A stretch of 64,000 nucleotides of DNA from an uncultured Alphaproteobacteria bacterium (GCA_902594145.1 CACJLA010000002.1:114357-178356); one strand, 5' to 3'. Shown: positions 19,034 to 29,345, numbered from the stretch's first letter. Made by a program: numbers and translations. The notes: generated by a model from the letters alone, not told the origin.

Positions 19034-19366
19034 TTGGAAAATTTCAACATAAATCAACTAGTTTTTAATTCTGATGGGCTAATACCTACTATAGCTCAAG
19101 AGAAATCTACAAATGAAATTCTAATGTTGGCTTATTCAAATCAAAATTCTATTCAAATGACAATTGAAACTAAAAAAGCTCACTTTTGGAGCAGAAGTAA
19201 AAAAAAATTATGGCAAAAAGGAGAAACCTCCGGTAACAAACTCAATATAATTAATATTTATACAGATTGTGATAGCGATACTCTAATTTTTGAAGTAGAG
19301 CTTGAAAAAGACGGTGCCTGTCATACTGGTTCAAAAAGTTGTTTTTATAAAAAGTTAGAATTATGA
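19034..19366 (+). CDS. hisI: Phosphoribosyl-AMP cyclohydrolase
   Basis: Third step of histidine synthesis, opening the adenine ring of PR-AMP; 110 residues. Family motifs are intact: HFWSRSKKKLWQKGETSGN, TDCDSDTLIF (metal ligands) and GACHTGSKSCFY. No ATG lies ahead of the conserved LIPTIAQ block, so the gene most likely starts at the TTG used here. It overlaps thrS by 4 bases (ATGA). The rest of the his pathway is not in the window. Confidence 0.93.
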   Translation: MENFNINQLVFNSDGLIPTIAQEKSTNEILMLAYSNQNSIQMTIETKKAHFWSRSKKKLWQKGETSGNKLNIINIYTDCDSDTLIFEVELEKDGACHTGSKSCFYKKLEL

Positions 19367-21147
19367 GTGAAGTAGTAGCATATAAAGACACAAATAATAA
19401 TTATTGGGATACCGAAGTCGAAAATAGTACTCCTATAAAACATAAATCTGAAGATGCTTTAAACATTATGCGTCACGATATGGCTCATATTTTAGCGGAG
19501 GCTGTCATATCTCTTTTCCCGAATGCCAAACCAACTATTGGTCCATTTATAAAAAATGGTTTTTATTATGATTTTGATATGGAGAGTACATTATCGGATG
19601 ATGATTTAGAAAATATTGAAAAAAAAATGAAAGAAATACTTTTAGAAGGAAGAGATTTTTTAAAAAGAGCTGTTTCTAAAAAAGAAGCCTTAGAAATATT
19701 TAAAGATAATAAATATAAGTTAGAACTTATTAATAATTTGGATAACTCTGATGAAATAACTCTTTATGAACAGAATAATTTTACAGATCTTTGCAAAGGA
19801 CCTCATCATAAAAGCACAAAGGATTATAATGCTAGCTTTAAAATAACTAGTGTTTCAGGAGCTTATTGGAGAGGTATTAGCACCAATAAAATGCTTCAAA
19901 GAATTTATGCAACTGCTTGGTATTCTGAAAAAGAGCTTCGAGTATATTTAAAAAATTTAGAAGAAGCCAAAGAAAGAAATCATAGAAGATTGGGAACAGA
20001 TATGGGTTTATTCCTCCTCACTGATTTATCCGCAGGTAATGTATTTTGGAAAGATAAAGGTTTAACTTTGTATCAAAATATAGAGAAATACATACGCTCT
20101 GAGCAGCAAAAATTAAACTATTTTGAAGTAAAAACACCTGAATTAGTTTCAAATGAACTTTGGATAAAATCTGGTCACTGGGACAATTTTAAAGAAAATA
20201 TGTTCACGTCCGAAACAGATAACAAGACATTTGCATTAAAGCCCATGAATTGTCCCTGTCATATTGTGTTATTTAATTCTCAACTCATAACTTATAAAGA
20301 TTTGCCACTGAGATATTCTGAATTTGGTAAATGTCACAGATATGAACCCTCTGGGGCTCTGAACGGATTATTTAGAGTGAGAGGATTTACCCAAGATGAT
20401 GCACATATCTTTTGCTCTGGTGATCAAATTTATGATGTGTGCAATGAGACAACTCAATTAATTGAGAGAGTTTATAAGAAGTTTGGGTTTGAAAAGATTA
20501 AATATAATATTTCTACTCGCCCAGAAAAAAGTATTGGCACTCAAGAAAATTGGGAAAATGCAGAAAATCAATTAAAAAAAGTTTTAAAAGATAATAACAA
20601 GGAATTTAATATACTAGAGGGAGAAGGTGCATTCTACGGACCAAAAATAGAGTATACATTAGAGGACTCCCTTGGACGTGAATGGCAATGTGGCACAATT
20701 CAAATTGATTTTAATCTACCAGATAGATTGGGAGCTAAGTACAAAGACAAGGATGACAAAAATCAAGTTCCAATAATGATACATCGTGCTGTAGTTGGTT
20801 CTTTGGAGAGGTTTATTGCAATCATTTTAGAAAATACAAATGGCTGGCTTCCTTTATTTGTTACACCTATTCAACTAGCAATATTACCAGTATCTGAAAA
20901 ATTTGTAGACCATAGCAATCAAATAAAAGAAAAGCTTCAACAACTTGGTGTAAGAACAATTGTTGACAGCTCAGATAATAAATTAGGATATAAGATAAGA
21001 AACTCTGTTTCTAAAAAAATTCCTTACTCACTAGTAATGGGTGAAAAAGAAATTGAATCAAATTCATTCACTCTGAGAAGTAATGAAGGTAAAAATACTT
21101 CATTTGATGACATTAAATTGTTATCAAATTTTTTTATAAGCAATTAA
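19363..21147 (+). CDS. thrS: Threonyl-tRNA synthetase without TGS domain
   Basis: Class II synthetase, 594 residues against about 640 usually. The editing domain is present with HDMAH (residues around 39-43) and the DLCKGPHH motif. Catalytic zinc ligands appear in MNCPCHI, DDAHIFC and IHRAVVGSLER; motif 2 is FGKCHRYEPSGAL. The anticodon-binding domain closes the protein. The missing part is the N-terminal TGS domain: only about 30 residues precede the editing domain. The ATG overlaps the hisI stop, so no longer N terminus is possible in this frame without running into hisI. Confidence 0.95.
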   Translation: MSEVVAYKDTNNNYWDTEVENSTPIKHKSEDALNIMRHDMAHILAEAVISLFPNAKPTIGPFIKNGFYYDFDMESTLSDDDLENIEKKMKEILLEGRDFLKRAVSKKEALEIFKDNKYKLELINNLDNSDEITLYEQNNFTDLCKGPHHKSTKDYNASFKITSVSGAYWRGISTNKMLQRIYATAWYSEKELRVYLKNLEEAKERNHRRLGTDMGLFLLTDLSAGNVFWKDKGLTLYQNIEKYIRSEQQKLNYFEVKTPELVSNELWIKSGHWDNFKENMFTSETDNKTFALKPMNCPCHIVLFNSQLITYKDLPLRYSEFGKCHRYEPSGALNGLFRVRGFTQDDAHIFCSGDQIYDVCNETTQLIERVYKKFGFEKIKYNISTRPEKSIGTQENWENAENQLKKVLKDNNKEFNILEGEGAFYGPKIEYTLEDSLGREWQCGTIQIDFNLPDRLGAKYKDKDDKNQVPIMIHRAVVGSLERFIAIILENTNGWLPLFVTPIQLAILPVSEKFVDHSNQIKEKLQQLGVRTIVDSSDNKLGYKIRNSVSKKIPYSLVMGEKEIESNSFTLRSNEGKNTSFDDIKLLSNFFISN

Positions 21148-21187
21148 CTATTAATAATAGCATTTATAAAATATGTTAATCTCGTAA

Positions 21188-22084
21188 ATGAGTGAACATA
21201 TTAAGGCAGTATTAATAGTTGTTTTAAGTGGTTTAATATGGAGTTTTGGTCCGCTTGTTGTAAAAAATATGATAGATCCACAAATCTATCAACTCCCCTA
21301 TCTCATTATTAGAGGACTGACAGTAACAGTGATTATAGCTGCCTATCTTATTATTAAAGAGCAAAAAAATTTTATTCTGAACATTTTAAAAATTGATAAA
21401 GTTTCTGTAATCGGTGGTCTTTGTTTAACCACAGCTATGATTGGTTTTATTTATTCCATAAGTAATACAACAGCTGCTGTCACTCTTTTTATGTTAGCTT
21501 TAATGCCCTTTTTGGCTTCATTAATTGCATTAGTATTTATTAATGAAAAAATTTCAAAACAAAATTTTATCAGTATGGTTATTGCCTTTATAGGTGCTTT
21601 AATAATGATATATGCCAGCGCTTTTAGTGGTTCATTATATGGATTAGTAATGGGTTTTATATCAAGCCTAGGATTTGCAGCATTTACCGTTGCCCTAAGA
21701 AGTAAAAGCGATTTCAAAAAATTTTATATTTTGATTTATGCAGGAATATTTTGTGCAACTATATCTTGCTGTTTTATGATAATAAATAATCAGGAAATTT
21801 ATTTACCTTTAAAAAATATTTTATTAAGTATTTCGCATGGCTTACTTGTTGCAAGTGGGTTAATCCTTTTCAGTATTGGATCAAAACACCTTCTCTCAGG
21901 TGAGTTGACAATGTTATCTTTATTAGAAGTAGTTGGAGGAATTTTTTGGGCTTGGCTGCCGATACTTGGTATCAATGAAATCCCAAGTACAAATACAATA
22001 GTTGGTGGTATAGTTATTTGTTTAGCTATTGCTATGAATTCATATCGTTTTGATAAAAAAAGACTTCAGAATTTAATTAGATAG
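21188..22084 (+). CDS. EamA/DMT-family transporter
   Basis: Inner-membrane protein of 298 residues with about ten predicted helices in two EamA repeats of five. Typical features are the GLIWSFGPLVVK start, FLASLIALVFINEKIS at the end of the first repeat, and GELTMLSLLEVVGGIFWAWL in the second. DMT exporters move metabolites or drugs; the substrate cannot be read from sequence. It converges on a second EamA gene with an 8-base tail-to-tail overlap. Confidence 0.85.
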   Translation: MSEHIKAVLIVVLSGLIWSFGPLVVKNMIDPQIYQLPYLIIRGLTVTVIIAAYLIIKEQKNFILNILKIDKVSVIGGLCLTTAMIGFIYSISNTTAAVTLFMLALMPFLASLIALVFINEKISKQNFISMVIAFIGALIMIYASAFSGSLYGLVMGFISSLGFAAFTVALRSKSDFKKFYILIYAGIFCATISCCFMIINNQEIYLPLKNILLSISHGLLVASGLILFSIGSKHLLSGELTMLSLLEVVGGIFWAWLPILGINEIPSTNTIVGGIVICLAIAMNSYRFDKKRLQNLIR

Positions 22085-22931
22085 TTAGCCCTATAACTCC
22101 AATAAAAGTTAGGGAAATTCCCAAAGTTTGAATTTTAGATATTTTTTCTTTTAAAACCATTCTGGCTAATAAAACAGTTACAAGACCAAAGCCTGAGGAA
22201 ATCACTACTGCAATACTCACTTTATCAAAGGTGTACGCTGAAACTAAACAGAAATAACCAGTAGTCTCTAATATTCCCTGAAAAAATAAAATGGGTGCTG
22301 CTTTTTTTGTCATAGTTATCTTAGACTTTGTAAATAACAATAAGGTTGCAATACCTAATAAACTAAAAAATCTAACATATATAACAGCTTCGATTGGATC
22401 CAAAGTATTAGAGGCTTCTTGTGAAAAAATTAGACCTAAAGCTAACATTCCACTTGCCATAAATGATACAATTAACGACTCTTTTATATGTTTTTTTGAT
22501 AAACCAAGGCTTTCTTTGAAACTGTCCGCACTAATTGAAACAAATACTGCTCCTGAAATTACAATCAAAGTTGAAATCCATTGAGTGAGTGTGGGCTCAC
22601 TTCCTAAAAAAAATCTTATGACAAAAACAAAAAAAGGATTAGTTGCTGCTATTGAGGCAACAATAGATACAGGCCCCATTTGAAGACCTTTATATAAGCA
22701 TAAAAGTCCAAACATTATTAAGATTCCTGATAGAAAGCTATTGCTCAAACCTATGGTATTTGGAGATAACCCTCTTCCAAAAAAATAAAATAAAAATAAA
22801 TAAAATATTGAGCCTACAACTAACATCCAAAAAAGTGAGTTCTTAAAGCCAACTTCCTGTGACGAAAATCTTGCTAAAAAATCCCCTACACCAAAGCTAA
22901 ACGCTGAAAGAATACCTAAAAGAATAGCCAT
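22077..22931 (-). CDS. EamA/DMT-family transporter
   Basis: A second ten-helix DMT transporter, 284 residues, with EamA repeats seen at FFVFVIRFFLGSEPTL and VLLARMVLKEKISKIQTLG. It differs clearly from its convergent neighbour, so it is not a recent duplicate. It starts 14 bases after the sufA-like gene and may be cotranscribed with the suf operon without being functionally tied to it. Substrate unknown. Confidence 0.85.
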   Translation of the reverse strand: MAILLGILSAFSFGVGDFLARFSSQEVGFKNSLFWMLVVGSIFYLFLFYFFGRGLSPNTIGLSNSFLSGILIMFGLLCLYKGLQMGPVSIVASIAATNPFFVFVIRFFLGSEPTLTQWISTLIVISGAVFVSISADSFKESLGLSKKHIKESLIVSFMASGMLALGLIFSQEASNTLDPIEAVIYVRFFSLLGIATLLLFTKSKITMTKKAAPILFFQGILETTGYFCLVSAYTFDKVSIAVVISSGFGLVTVLLARMVLKEKISKIQTLGISLTFIGVIGLTI

Positions 22932-22945
22932 GTATTAATTAAAAA

Positions 22946-23281
22946 CTAAACGTGAAAACTTTCGCCGCAACCGCACTCGCTAGTTTGATTGGGATTTTTG
23001 AAAACAAATCTTTCTCCATAATCTTCTTTTATAAAGTCCATTTCTGTGCCAATAACATACATTACAGCTTTATTATCAATATAAAGAGGAAATTTATAAT
23101 CATTTACTAGTTCACATCCTTGTACGTCACTTTCATTGACATATTCCATTGTATAGCTAAGACCAGCGCAACCTTTTGTACTCAAACCAATTTTTAAACC
23201 AATTGCATTATTGTTATCAACTAACAATTTAGAAATTTGTTCTTGAGCCATTTTAGATAATGTAAATAAGGGATTAGACAT
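22946..23281 (-). CDS. Iron-sulfur cluster assembly A-type carrier (SufA/ErpA/IscA family)
   Basis: A-type carrier of 111 residues that passes Fe-S clusters to apoproteins. The three conserved cysteines are in STKGCAGLSY and the C-terminal SECGCGESF. Position as the last Fe-S gene of the suf operon suggests SufA, but A-type carriers cannot be told apart safely by sequence reading, so no symbol is given. One base separates it from the DUF59 gene upstream. Confidence 0.92.
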   Translation of the reverse strand: MSNPLFTLSKMAQEQISKLLVDNNNAIGLKIGLSTKGCAGLSYTMEYVNESDVQGCELVNDYKFPLYIDNKAVMYVIGTEMDFIKEDYGERFVFKNPNQTSECGCGESFHV

Positions 23282-23282
23282 T

Positions 23283-23672
23283 TTAAAAACCTAAAACTAA
23301 CTTTGCATCTTCACTCATCATATCTTTATTCCAAGGAGGTTGAAAGGTTAGATTAATACTAACTTGTCCTGTATTTGGAAGTTCGTGAACTTTTTTTGCA
23401 ACATCTAATGGAAAACTATCGGCTACTGGACAATTAACAGTCGTTAGCGTCATTATAATTCTAATATTGTTAAATTTATCAATTGATAGGTCATAAATTA
23501 ATCCAAGATCATATATATTTATATCAAGTTCTGGATCTTTTATTTTTGTAAGAACTTCTATAATTTTATCATTTGTCAAATTTACTGACTCTGATGTTGA
23601 TACGTCTCCAAAGGAAATATCACCTTCAGAATTAACTTTAGGCATAAAGTCAGAGAGTGTCTTATCGTCCAT
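23283..23672 (-). CDS. SUF-associated DUF59/MIP18-family protein (SufT-like)
   Basis: 129 residues with the DUF59 core KDPELDINIYDLGLIYDL and the conserved cysteine in TTVNCPVADSFP. Such proteins help Fe-S cluster maturation (SufT-type, related to the eukaryotic CIA factor). The first 35 residues are a variable extension. It lies between sufS (3-base gap) and the A-type carrier (1-base gap). Confidence 0.9.
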   Translation of the reverse strand: MDDKTLSDFMPKVNSEGDISFGDVSTSESVNLTNDKIIEVLTKIKDPELDINIYDLGLIYDLSIDKFNNIRIIMTLTTVNCPVADSFPLDVAKKVHELPNTGQVSINLTFQPPWNKDMMSEDAKLVLGF

Positions 23673-23675
23673 GTC

Positions 23676-24884
23676 TTATTGTAATAATTTTAAAGTTTTT
23701 TTCATAGAGTCAACAAAGTGGTCTATATCATTAATGTCATTATAAATTCCAAAGGAAACTCGGCAAGAACCCGGAATACCTAATTTTTTCATAAAAGGTT
23801 GACAACAATGGTGACCTCCTCTGATCATTATCCCATATTGGTCGAGAAATGTGGCAATATCATTAAAATTTTGGTTTTTGATATTAAATGAAACAATTGA
23901 AGTGGCATTTCCATTGTTGTTTGAGCCATATATTTCTATTTCTTCAAAGTCATTGAGAGCTGAAATTAGTTTAGATCTGAGTTGTTTTTCTTTTAAAAAA
24001 TAATCTTGGTAGTTTATACTATTTAGATACTCCATGGCAGCTTTAAAACCAATGGCGGCCTCAATAGAGGGTGTTCCCGGTTCGAATTTATTTGGCAACA
24101 TGGCATAAGAAAAGTCCTTTGAAGATACCTCATTGATCATCCCCCCTCCTAAAGTTGGAGGGTTAAGTTGGTTAAGAATATCCTCTTTACCATACATAAT
24201 TCCAATACCAGATGGACCGTAAAGTTTATGAGAAGAGAAAGAGTAAAAATCGCAGTCTAAATCTTTGACATCAATATTAAGGTGTGCAATTGACTGACAT
24301 CCATCAACAGCTAAATAAATATCTTTATTAATTTCTTGTTTAATTTTTTTTAAATCAAGTATTTGACCAGTAACATTCGACATGTGTGTTAAAGAAAGAA
24401 CCTTAGTAGTATCATCACAATTGTTTATAATTTCATCTTCAGATAGAATGCCTTCTTTAGAGATTGGGATAATTTTTAGTTCTAATTCTAATTTTTTACA
24501 TAAATGCATCCATGGTAAGTAATTAGAGTGATGTTCTAATTCTGTAACAACAATCTTATCACCCTTATTTAAATGCTCTGCTAGTGAATTGGCAATAATA
24601 TTTATAGAGTCTGTAGCTCCTCTCGTAAAAATTATTTCGTTTGTAGAATTTGCATTAATGAATGATTTTGCTACATCTCTAGATTTTTCATATAAATCTG
24701 TAGCATCGATACTAAGGGAATTCATCCCTCTATGGACGTTTTCATAAGAGTTTTCAAGAAACTCAGAAATTGAATGAATAACTTTCTTTGGTTTCTGAGT
24801 ACTTGCAGCAGAGTCAAGATAAGTAATGGTTTTATCTCTAATCTTTTTATCTAATATTGGAAAATCTGATTTTACATTATTCAT
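23676..24884 (-). CDS. sufS: Cysteine desulfurase SufS
   Basis: PLP enzyme that removes sulfur from cysteine for cluster assembly, 402 residues. The PLP-binding lysine is in FSSHKLYGPSGIGIMYG. The active-site cysteine loop RGGHHCCQPFMKKLG has two adjacent cysteines where most homologues have C-A. It belongs to the group II (SufS/CsdA) type. The gene overlaps sufD by 4 bases. No SufE or SufU partner is seen in the window. Confidence 0.96.
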   Translation of the reverse strand: MNNVKSDFPILDKKIRDKTITYLDSAASTQKPKKVIHSISEFLENSYENVHRGMNSLSIDATDLYEKSRDVAKSFINANSTNEIIFTRGATDSINIIANSLAEHLNKGDKIVVTELEHHSNYLPWMHLCKKLELELKIIPISKEGILSEDEIINNCDDTTKVLSLTHMSNVTGQILDLKKIKQEINKDIYLAVDGCQSIAHLNIDVKDLDCDFYSFSSHKLYGPSGIGIMYGKEDILNQLNPPTLGGGMINEVSSKDFSYAMLPNKFEPGTPSIEAAIGFKAAMEYLNSINYQDYFLKEKQLRSKLISALNDFEEIEIYGSNNNGNATSIVSFNIKNQNFNDIATFLDQYGIMIRGGHHCCQPFMKKLGIPGSCRVSFGIYNDINDIDHFVDSMKKTLKLLQ

Positions 24885-25981
24885 GTTAATAAACTTTCAA
24901 TTATTTTATTGGAATAATCGCATAAATTATCATCTTTGATAGAGTCAATAATCTCTGCAATAAATGCCTTTTTTAGTATTTTTTTAGCCATTTCACTGTC
25001 AATACCTCTAGATTTAAAATAATAAATTTGATCCTCATCTAATTTAGAAACAGTAGAACCATGGCTACATTTTACATCATCAGCATAAATTTCAAGTTCA
25101 GGCTTGTTATTAGCCTTAGAAATATCGTCTAAAAGTAAAGATCTGCTCATTTGATATCCATCAGTTTTCTGAGCTATAGAGTCCACATATATCTTCCCTT
25201 GAAAATTAGTTATAGCACCTTTCTCAACAATAGATTTAAAAATTTCTCTACTTGATGAGGAGGGTTTCAGGTGCTGAATAAAAGAATAATTATCATTTAC
25301 TCCGTAGTTATTAATATTCAAACCAAATAAATCAAAATTACACTCAAGATTTAAAGAGGCATAAAACTCGTTTCTTGTATGTATGTTATCAGACTGAAAA
25401 GAAACAAAGTTTAAATGTGAATTATCTTGTAAATTTGACTCAAAATATAAAAAGGATTTATAATTTGATATATTAAAATGAATAACATTTAAATTCGTAT
25501 TATTAGATATGTCAAAGAATATAGATTTAGGGTATTCATCTTTTGATTTATTATTCATTATAATAAGATTTGTTTCATTTTTTGAAGATTTAAGAAAATG
25601 AATATTGTTATTTATTTGTGAAATATCTAAAAATAGATTTTTATAGTCTATAAAATCTAAATTTATAGAACTTGTATCTCTTTTTAACAAAGAGGAAACC
25701 CTAAAAAAACTATCATCATTTTTGTATTTCCATTGATTTAAATTAGAAGCTAAGTCAACAGGATTTGAGGAAAGAGGAGAAATATTTTTGGAAATTTTTA
25801 ATAATTCAGATATATCTATATCTCTTAGTAAAGTTTCTGATCTTATATCTCTGTGAAGTTGGGCATACTTATAGTTTTCAATTTTAAAATTTTTATAAGG
25901 GTTTTTTTTATCTAATATAGTTTTTACATATTTTGATACATTATCAGATTGTATCTTATCAAAATTTAGTGTGAGTTCCAT
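24881..25981 (-). CDS. sufD: Fe-S assembly scaffold subunit SufD
   Basis: Beta-helix partner of SufB in the SufBC2D scaffold, 366 residues. The N-terminal two thirds are poorly conserved; the C-terminal part carries the family signature EIYADDVKCSHGSTVSKLDE followed by IYYFKSRGID. It shares one base with sufC upstream and overlaps sufS by 4 bases. Confidence 0.93.
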   Translation of the reverse strand: MELTLNFDKIQSDNVSKYVKTILDKKNPYKNFKIENYKYAQLHRDIRSETLLRDIDISELLKISKNISPLSSNPVDLASNLNQWKYKNDDSFFRVSSLLKRDTSSINLDFIDYKNLFLDISQINNNIHFLKSSKNETNLIIMNNKSKDEYPKSIFFDISNNTNLNVIHFNISNYKSFLYFESNLQDNSHLNFVSFQSDNIHTRNEFYASLNLECNFDLFGLNINNYGVNDNYSFIQHLKPSSSSREIFKSIVEKGAITNFQGKIYVDSIAQKTDGYQMSRSLLLDDISKANNKPELEIYADDVKCSHGSTVSKLDEDQIYYFKSRGIDSEMAKKILKKAFIAEIIDSIKDDNLCDYSNKIIESLLT

Positions 25982-26727
25982 TAGGCAGATTTAGATATTT
26001 CTTCATATCCTTTTTCTTCTAACTCTAGAGCTAAAGAATAATCCCCTGATTTCACAATTCTACCATCAGCAATAATGTGAACAAAATCAGGCTTAATATA
26101 GTTTAAAAGTCTTTGATAGTGAGTGATTACTAAAAAAGAATTTTCATTACTTCTTAATTTATTGACACCCTCGGAGACGATTCTCAACGCATCTATGTCC
26201 AGACCAGAGTCTGTCTCATCTAAGATAGCCATTTTAGGGCTTAACATTGACATTTGTAAAATTTCTTGTTTCTTTTTCTCACCACCTGAATAATTTACAT
26301 TCAAGTCTCTTTTGAGCATTTCAGTATTTATATTTAATTCTTCAGCTTTTAATTTCATTAATTTTGCAAATTCTAGGGCATCCATTTCACTTTGACCTAA
26401 ATATTTTCTTTTTGAATTAATTGCCGTTTTTAAAAAAAAAGAAGTTTGTACACCAGGTATCTCCATCGGATATTGAAATGCTAAAAACAATCCCTCGTTT
26501 GCTCTTTCATCTACGTCTAAATCCAATAAATTTTTTTCGTTATATTCTATTGTTCCATCATCTATTTCATATTTATCTTTTCCTGACAATACATAAGAAA
26601 GTGTACTCTTCCCTGAACCATTTGGCCCCATCAGGGCATGAACCTCACCCTTATTTATTGATAAATTTAGACCTTTGATAATTTTTTTTTCTTCAATGGA
26701 TACATGAAGATTTTTAATTTCTAACAT
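25981..26727 (-). CDS. sufC: Fe-S assembly ATPase SufC
   Basis: ABC-type ATPase of the SufBC2D complex, 248 residues. Walker A is GPNGSGKSTLSYVLSG, the ABC signature NYSGGEKKKQEILQM is the diverged form typical of SufC, and Walker B is MAILDETDSGLDID. Start and stop codons share a base with sufB and sufD respectively, giving tight translational coupling. Confidence 0.97.
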   Translation of the reverse strand: MLEIKNLHVSIEEKKIIKGLNLSINKGEVHALMGPNGSGKSTLSYVLSGKDKYEIDDGTIEYNEKNLLDLDVDERANEGLFLAFQYPMEIPGVQTSFFLKTAINSKRKYLGQSEMDALEFAKLMKLKAEELNINTEMLKRDLNVNYSGGEKKKQEILQMSMLSPKMAILDETDSGLDIDALRIVSEGVNKLRSNENSFLVITHYQRLLNYIKPDFVHIIADGRIVKSGDYSLALELEEKGYEEISKSA

Positions 26728-28184
26728 TATCCAACACTACCTTCTAAACTAATTGCAACTAATTTCTGGGCTTCTACAGCAAACTCCATTGGCAGGTGTT
26801 GTAATACCTCTTTACAAAAACCATTGACAATTAAACCTACTGCATCTTCGCTGTTCAACCCTCTTTGCTGACAATAAAATAATTGGTCCTCATTAATTTT
26901 TGAGGTGGTAGCTTCATGTTCAACCATTGAGTCAGAGTTGCTTGACTCTATGTATGGAACAGTATGGGCACCACATTTATTACCGATTAATAATGAGTCA
27001 CATTGAGTAAAATTTCTTGCATTTTTGGCTTTTGACAAAATATTTACTAAACCCCTATATGTGTTATTAGCTTTTCCGGCCGATATACCTTTTGATATTA
27101 TCTTAGAGGATGTATTTTTGCCGATATGTATCATTTTTGTACCAGTATCGGCTTGTTGCATATTATTAGTAATAGCAACTGAGTAAAATTCACCTTTAGA
27201 GTTGTCTCCTTGCAAAATACAACTTGGATATTTCCATGTTATTGCAGATCCTGTCTCAACTTGAGTCCAAGATATTTTAGAATTTTTACCTCTGCAGGCA
27301 CCTCTTTTTGTAACAAAGTTGTAGATACCCCCCTTACCCTCTTTATCACCAGGGTACCAATTTTGAACAGTTGAATACTTTATTTCTGCATTATCAAGGG
27401 CTACTAACTCAACATTGGCAGCGTGAAGTTGGTTTTCATCTCTCATTGGTGCAGTACAGCCTTCTAAATAACTCACATAACTATCTTTATCCGCAATGAT
27501 AAGAGTTCTCTCAAATTGACCGGTATTCATTGCGTTAATTCTAAAGTATGTTGATAATTCTACAGGACACCTAACACCCTCAGGAATATAAATAAAGGAT
27601 CCATCAGTAAATACTGCTGAATTTAAAGCAGCAAAGGAATGATCTGATACAGGTATTACACTTCCTAGATATTTCTTTACCAAATCAGGGTGAGTTTTAA
27701 CTGCCTCTGAGATTGAGCAAAATACAATACCTAAGTCACTTAATTGTTTTTTATAAGTTGTGGCAACTGATACAGAATCAAAGACAGCATCTACTGCTAT
27801 ACCAGATAGCATTTTTTGTTCTTTTAATGGAATACCTAGTTTCTCATAAGTTTTGATTATTTCTGGATCAATTTCGTCTAAAGATTTGGGCTTATCTTTA
27901 AGGCTTTTAGGAATTGAGTAATAATAACAGTCTTGATAATCAATTTCAGGAATATTCAATTTAGCCCATTCAGGTTTTGGTAGCTTATTAAATACTTTAA
28001 AAGCATTAAGTCTCCAATCGAGCATCCACTCTGGCTCATCTTTTTGAGCAGATATAAATTTTATGATATTTTCATTTAAACCCTTAGGAGGACGTATTTC
28101 ATCTAATTCAGTAGAAAAGCCATATTTATAATCGCTATTGCCTAAGGTATTAACTTGTTTGATTGTTTGTTCTGTAGCTGCCAT
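26727..28184 (-). CDS. sufB: Fe-S assembly scaffold subunit SufB
   Basis: Cluster-building scaffold of the SUF system, 485 residues. Seen: the [13 protein letters not shown] and [19 protein letters not shown] blocks, [16 protein letters not shown], and [13 protein letters not shown] with the C-terminal [17 protein letters not shown] signature. It is the first suf gene, 60 bases downstream of mnmA. No IscR- or SufR-type regulator gene is next to it. Confidence 0.97.
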   Translation of the reverse strand: MAATEQTIKQVNTLGNSDYKYGFSTELDEIRPPKGLNENIIKFISAQKDEPEWMLDWRLNAFKVFNKLPKPEWAKLNIPEIDYQDCYYYSIPKSLKDKPKSLDEIDPEIIKTYEKLGIPLKEQKMLSGIAVDAVFDSVSVATTYKKQLSDLGIVFCSISEAVKTHPDLVKKYLGSVIPVSDHSFAALNSAVFTDGSFIYIPEGVRCPVELSTYFRINAMNTGQFERTLIIADKDSYVSYLEGCTAPMRDENQLHAANVELVALDNAEIKYSTVQNWYPGDKEGKGGIYNFVTKRGACRGKNSKISWTQVETGSAITWKYPSCILQGDNSKGEFYSVAITNNMQQADTGTKMIHIGKNTSSKIISKGISAGKANNTYRGLVNILSKAKNARNFTQCDSLLIGNKCGAHTVPYIESSNSDSMVEHEATTSKINEDQLFYCQQRGLNSEDAVGLIVNGFCKEVLQHLPMEFAVEAQKLVAISLEGSVG

Positions 28185-28244
28185 AGATCTCGATATATAT
28201 GATAAATAAGGATTTTTACAAGAAAATACGAGCGAACTGTTTAA

Positions 28245-29345
28245 TTAGTTCAGTTTCTGCTTAATAATCCCACCACCTAAAACTCTGTCATTATCGTAGA
28301 AAACACAAGCTTGTCCTTTTGTGATCGCCTCTGCAGGTTCATCAAATTGAAAAGAATAAGACGCAGAATGCTTAATAAGCTTTCCTTTTTTAGGCTCAGA
28401 TAATGATCTAATTTTAGCACTACAGGAGATTTCAATTATTTTCTTTGAAAGGTCGTATTCTGGCATGATAAAATTCAAATCACCCAATAAAAGAGAATTA
28501 CCTAATAGGTGTTTTTTACCTCCTACGATTATCTGATTTTTCTCTTTGATAATATCAATAACATAAAGAGGTTCATCATTAGAGATACCTAAGCCCCTTC
28601 TTTGTCCTATAGTAAAATTTTGAATGCCTTCATGAAAAGATAATACATTTCCAGATATATTAATTATTTCTCCTTTTTTTTTATTTGATTTAATAAATTT
28701 TTTATAATCCCCATCTGGGATAAAACATATATCTTGACTATCTTTCTTATCATAAACAATAAGACCAAGATCCTCAGCTATTTTTCTAGTTTCTGCTTTG
28801 GATATTTCACCTAAAGGGAAACGTAAAAAATCTAACTGATCTTGAGTTGTGGCAAATAAAAAATAACTTTGATCCTTTGATTTGTCCTCAGCTCTATACA
28901 TATGGGCATCTTTAGTTTTACCTTTTCTTTTTATATAATGACCTGTAGCCATACAGTCAGCTTCTAATTTTTTTGCAAAGTTCATTAAGTCTCTGAATTT
29001 AACTGTTTCATTACATTTAACACAAGGGATCGGAGTCTCTCCATTTTCATAAGCATTAATAAAATAATCAATAACATCTGATTTAAATGTTTTTTCATAA
29101 TTAAAAACATAATGAGGAATATCTAATTTTTGAGCGACTCTTCTCGCATCATATATATCAAGACCAGAACAACAAGAACCCTTTTTGGCTGAGTTATTAG
29201 AGCTATAAAGTTGCAGAGTAATACCTATAACATTATAGCCCTCTCTTTTTAAAAGCCCTGCTGTAACAGAACTGTCAACTCCACCAGACATAGCGACAAC
29301 CACGGTTGTATTTGATGGATCTTTATTAAAACCTAATGAATTCAT
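28245..29345 (-). CDS. mnmA: tRNA 2-thiouridylase MnmA
   Basis: Adds sulfur to U34 of Lys, Glu and Gln tRNAs using persulfide from a cysteine desulfurase; 366 residues. The PP-loop is VAMSGGVDSSVTAGLL, the first catalytic cysteine is in TPIPCVKCNETVKF and the second in DSQDICFIPDGDY. It sits directly upstream of sufBCDS, which suggests that SufS supplies its sulfur, though this is inference from position. Confidence 0.96.
   Translation of the reverse strand: MNSLGFNKDPSNTTVVVAMSGGVDSSVTAGLLKREGYNVIGITLQLYSSNNSAKKGSCCSGLDIYDARRVAQKLDIPHYVFNYEKTFKSDVIDYFINAYENGETPIPCVKCNETVKFRDLMNFAKKLEADCMATGHYIKRKGKTKDAHMYRAEDKSKDQSYFLFATTQDQLDFLRFPLGEISKAETRKIAEDLGLIVYDKKDSQDICFIPDGDYKKFIKSNKKKGEIINISGNVLSFHEGIQNFTIGQRRGLGISNDEPLYVIDIIKEKNQIIVGGKKHLLGNSLLLGDLNFIMPEYDLSKKIIEISCSAKIRSLSEPKKGKLIKHSASYSFQFDEPAEAITKGQACVFYDNDRVLGGGIIKQKLN

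Noticed and set aside
28185..28260. Possible terminator between mnmA and sufB
   Set aside because: GAACT-AATTAAAC-AGTTC gives only a five-pair stem without a thymine run; cotranscription seems more likely.
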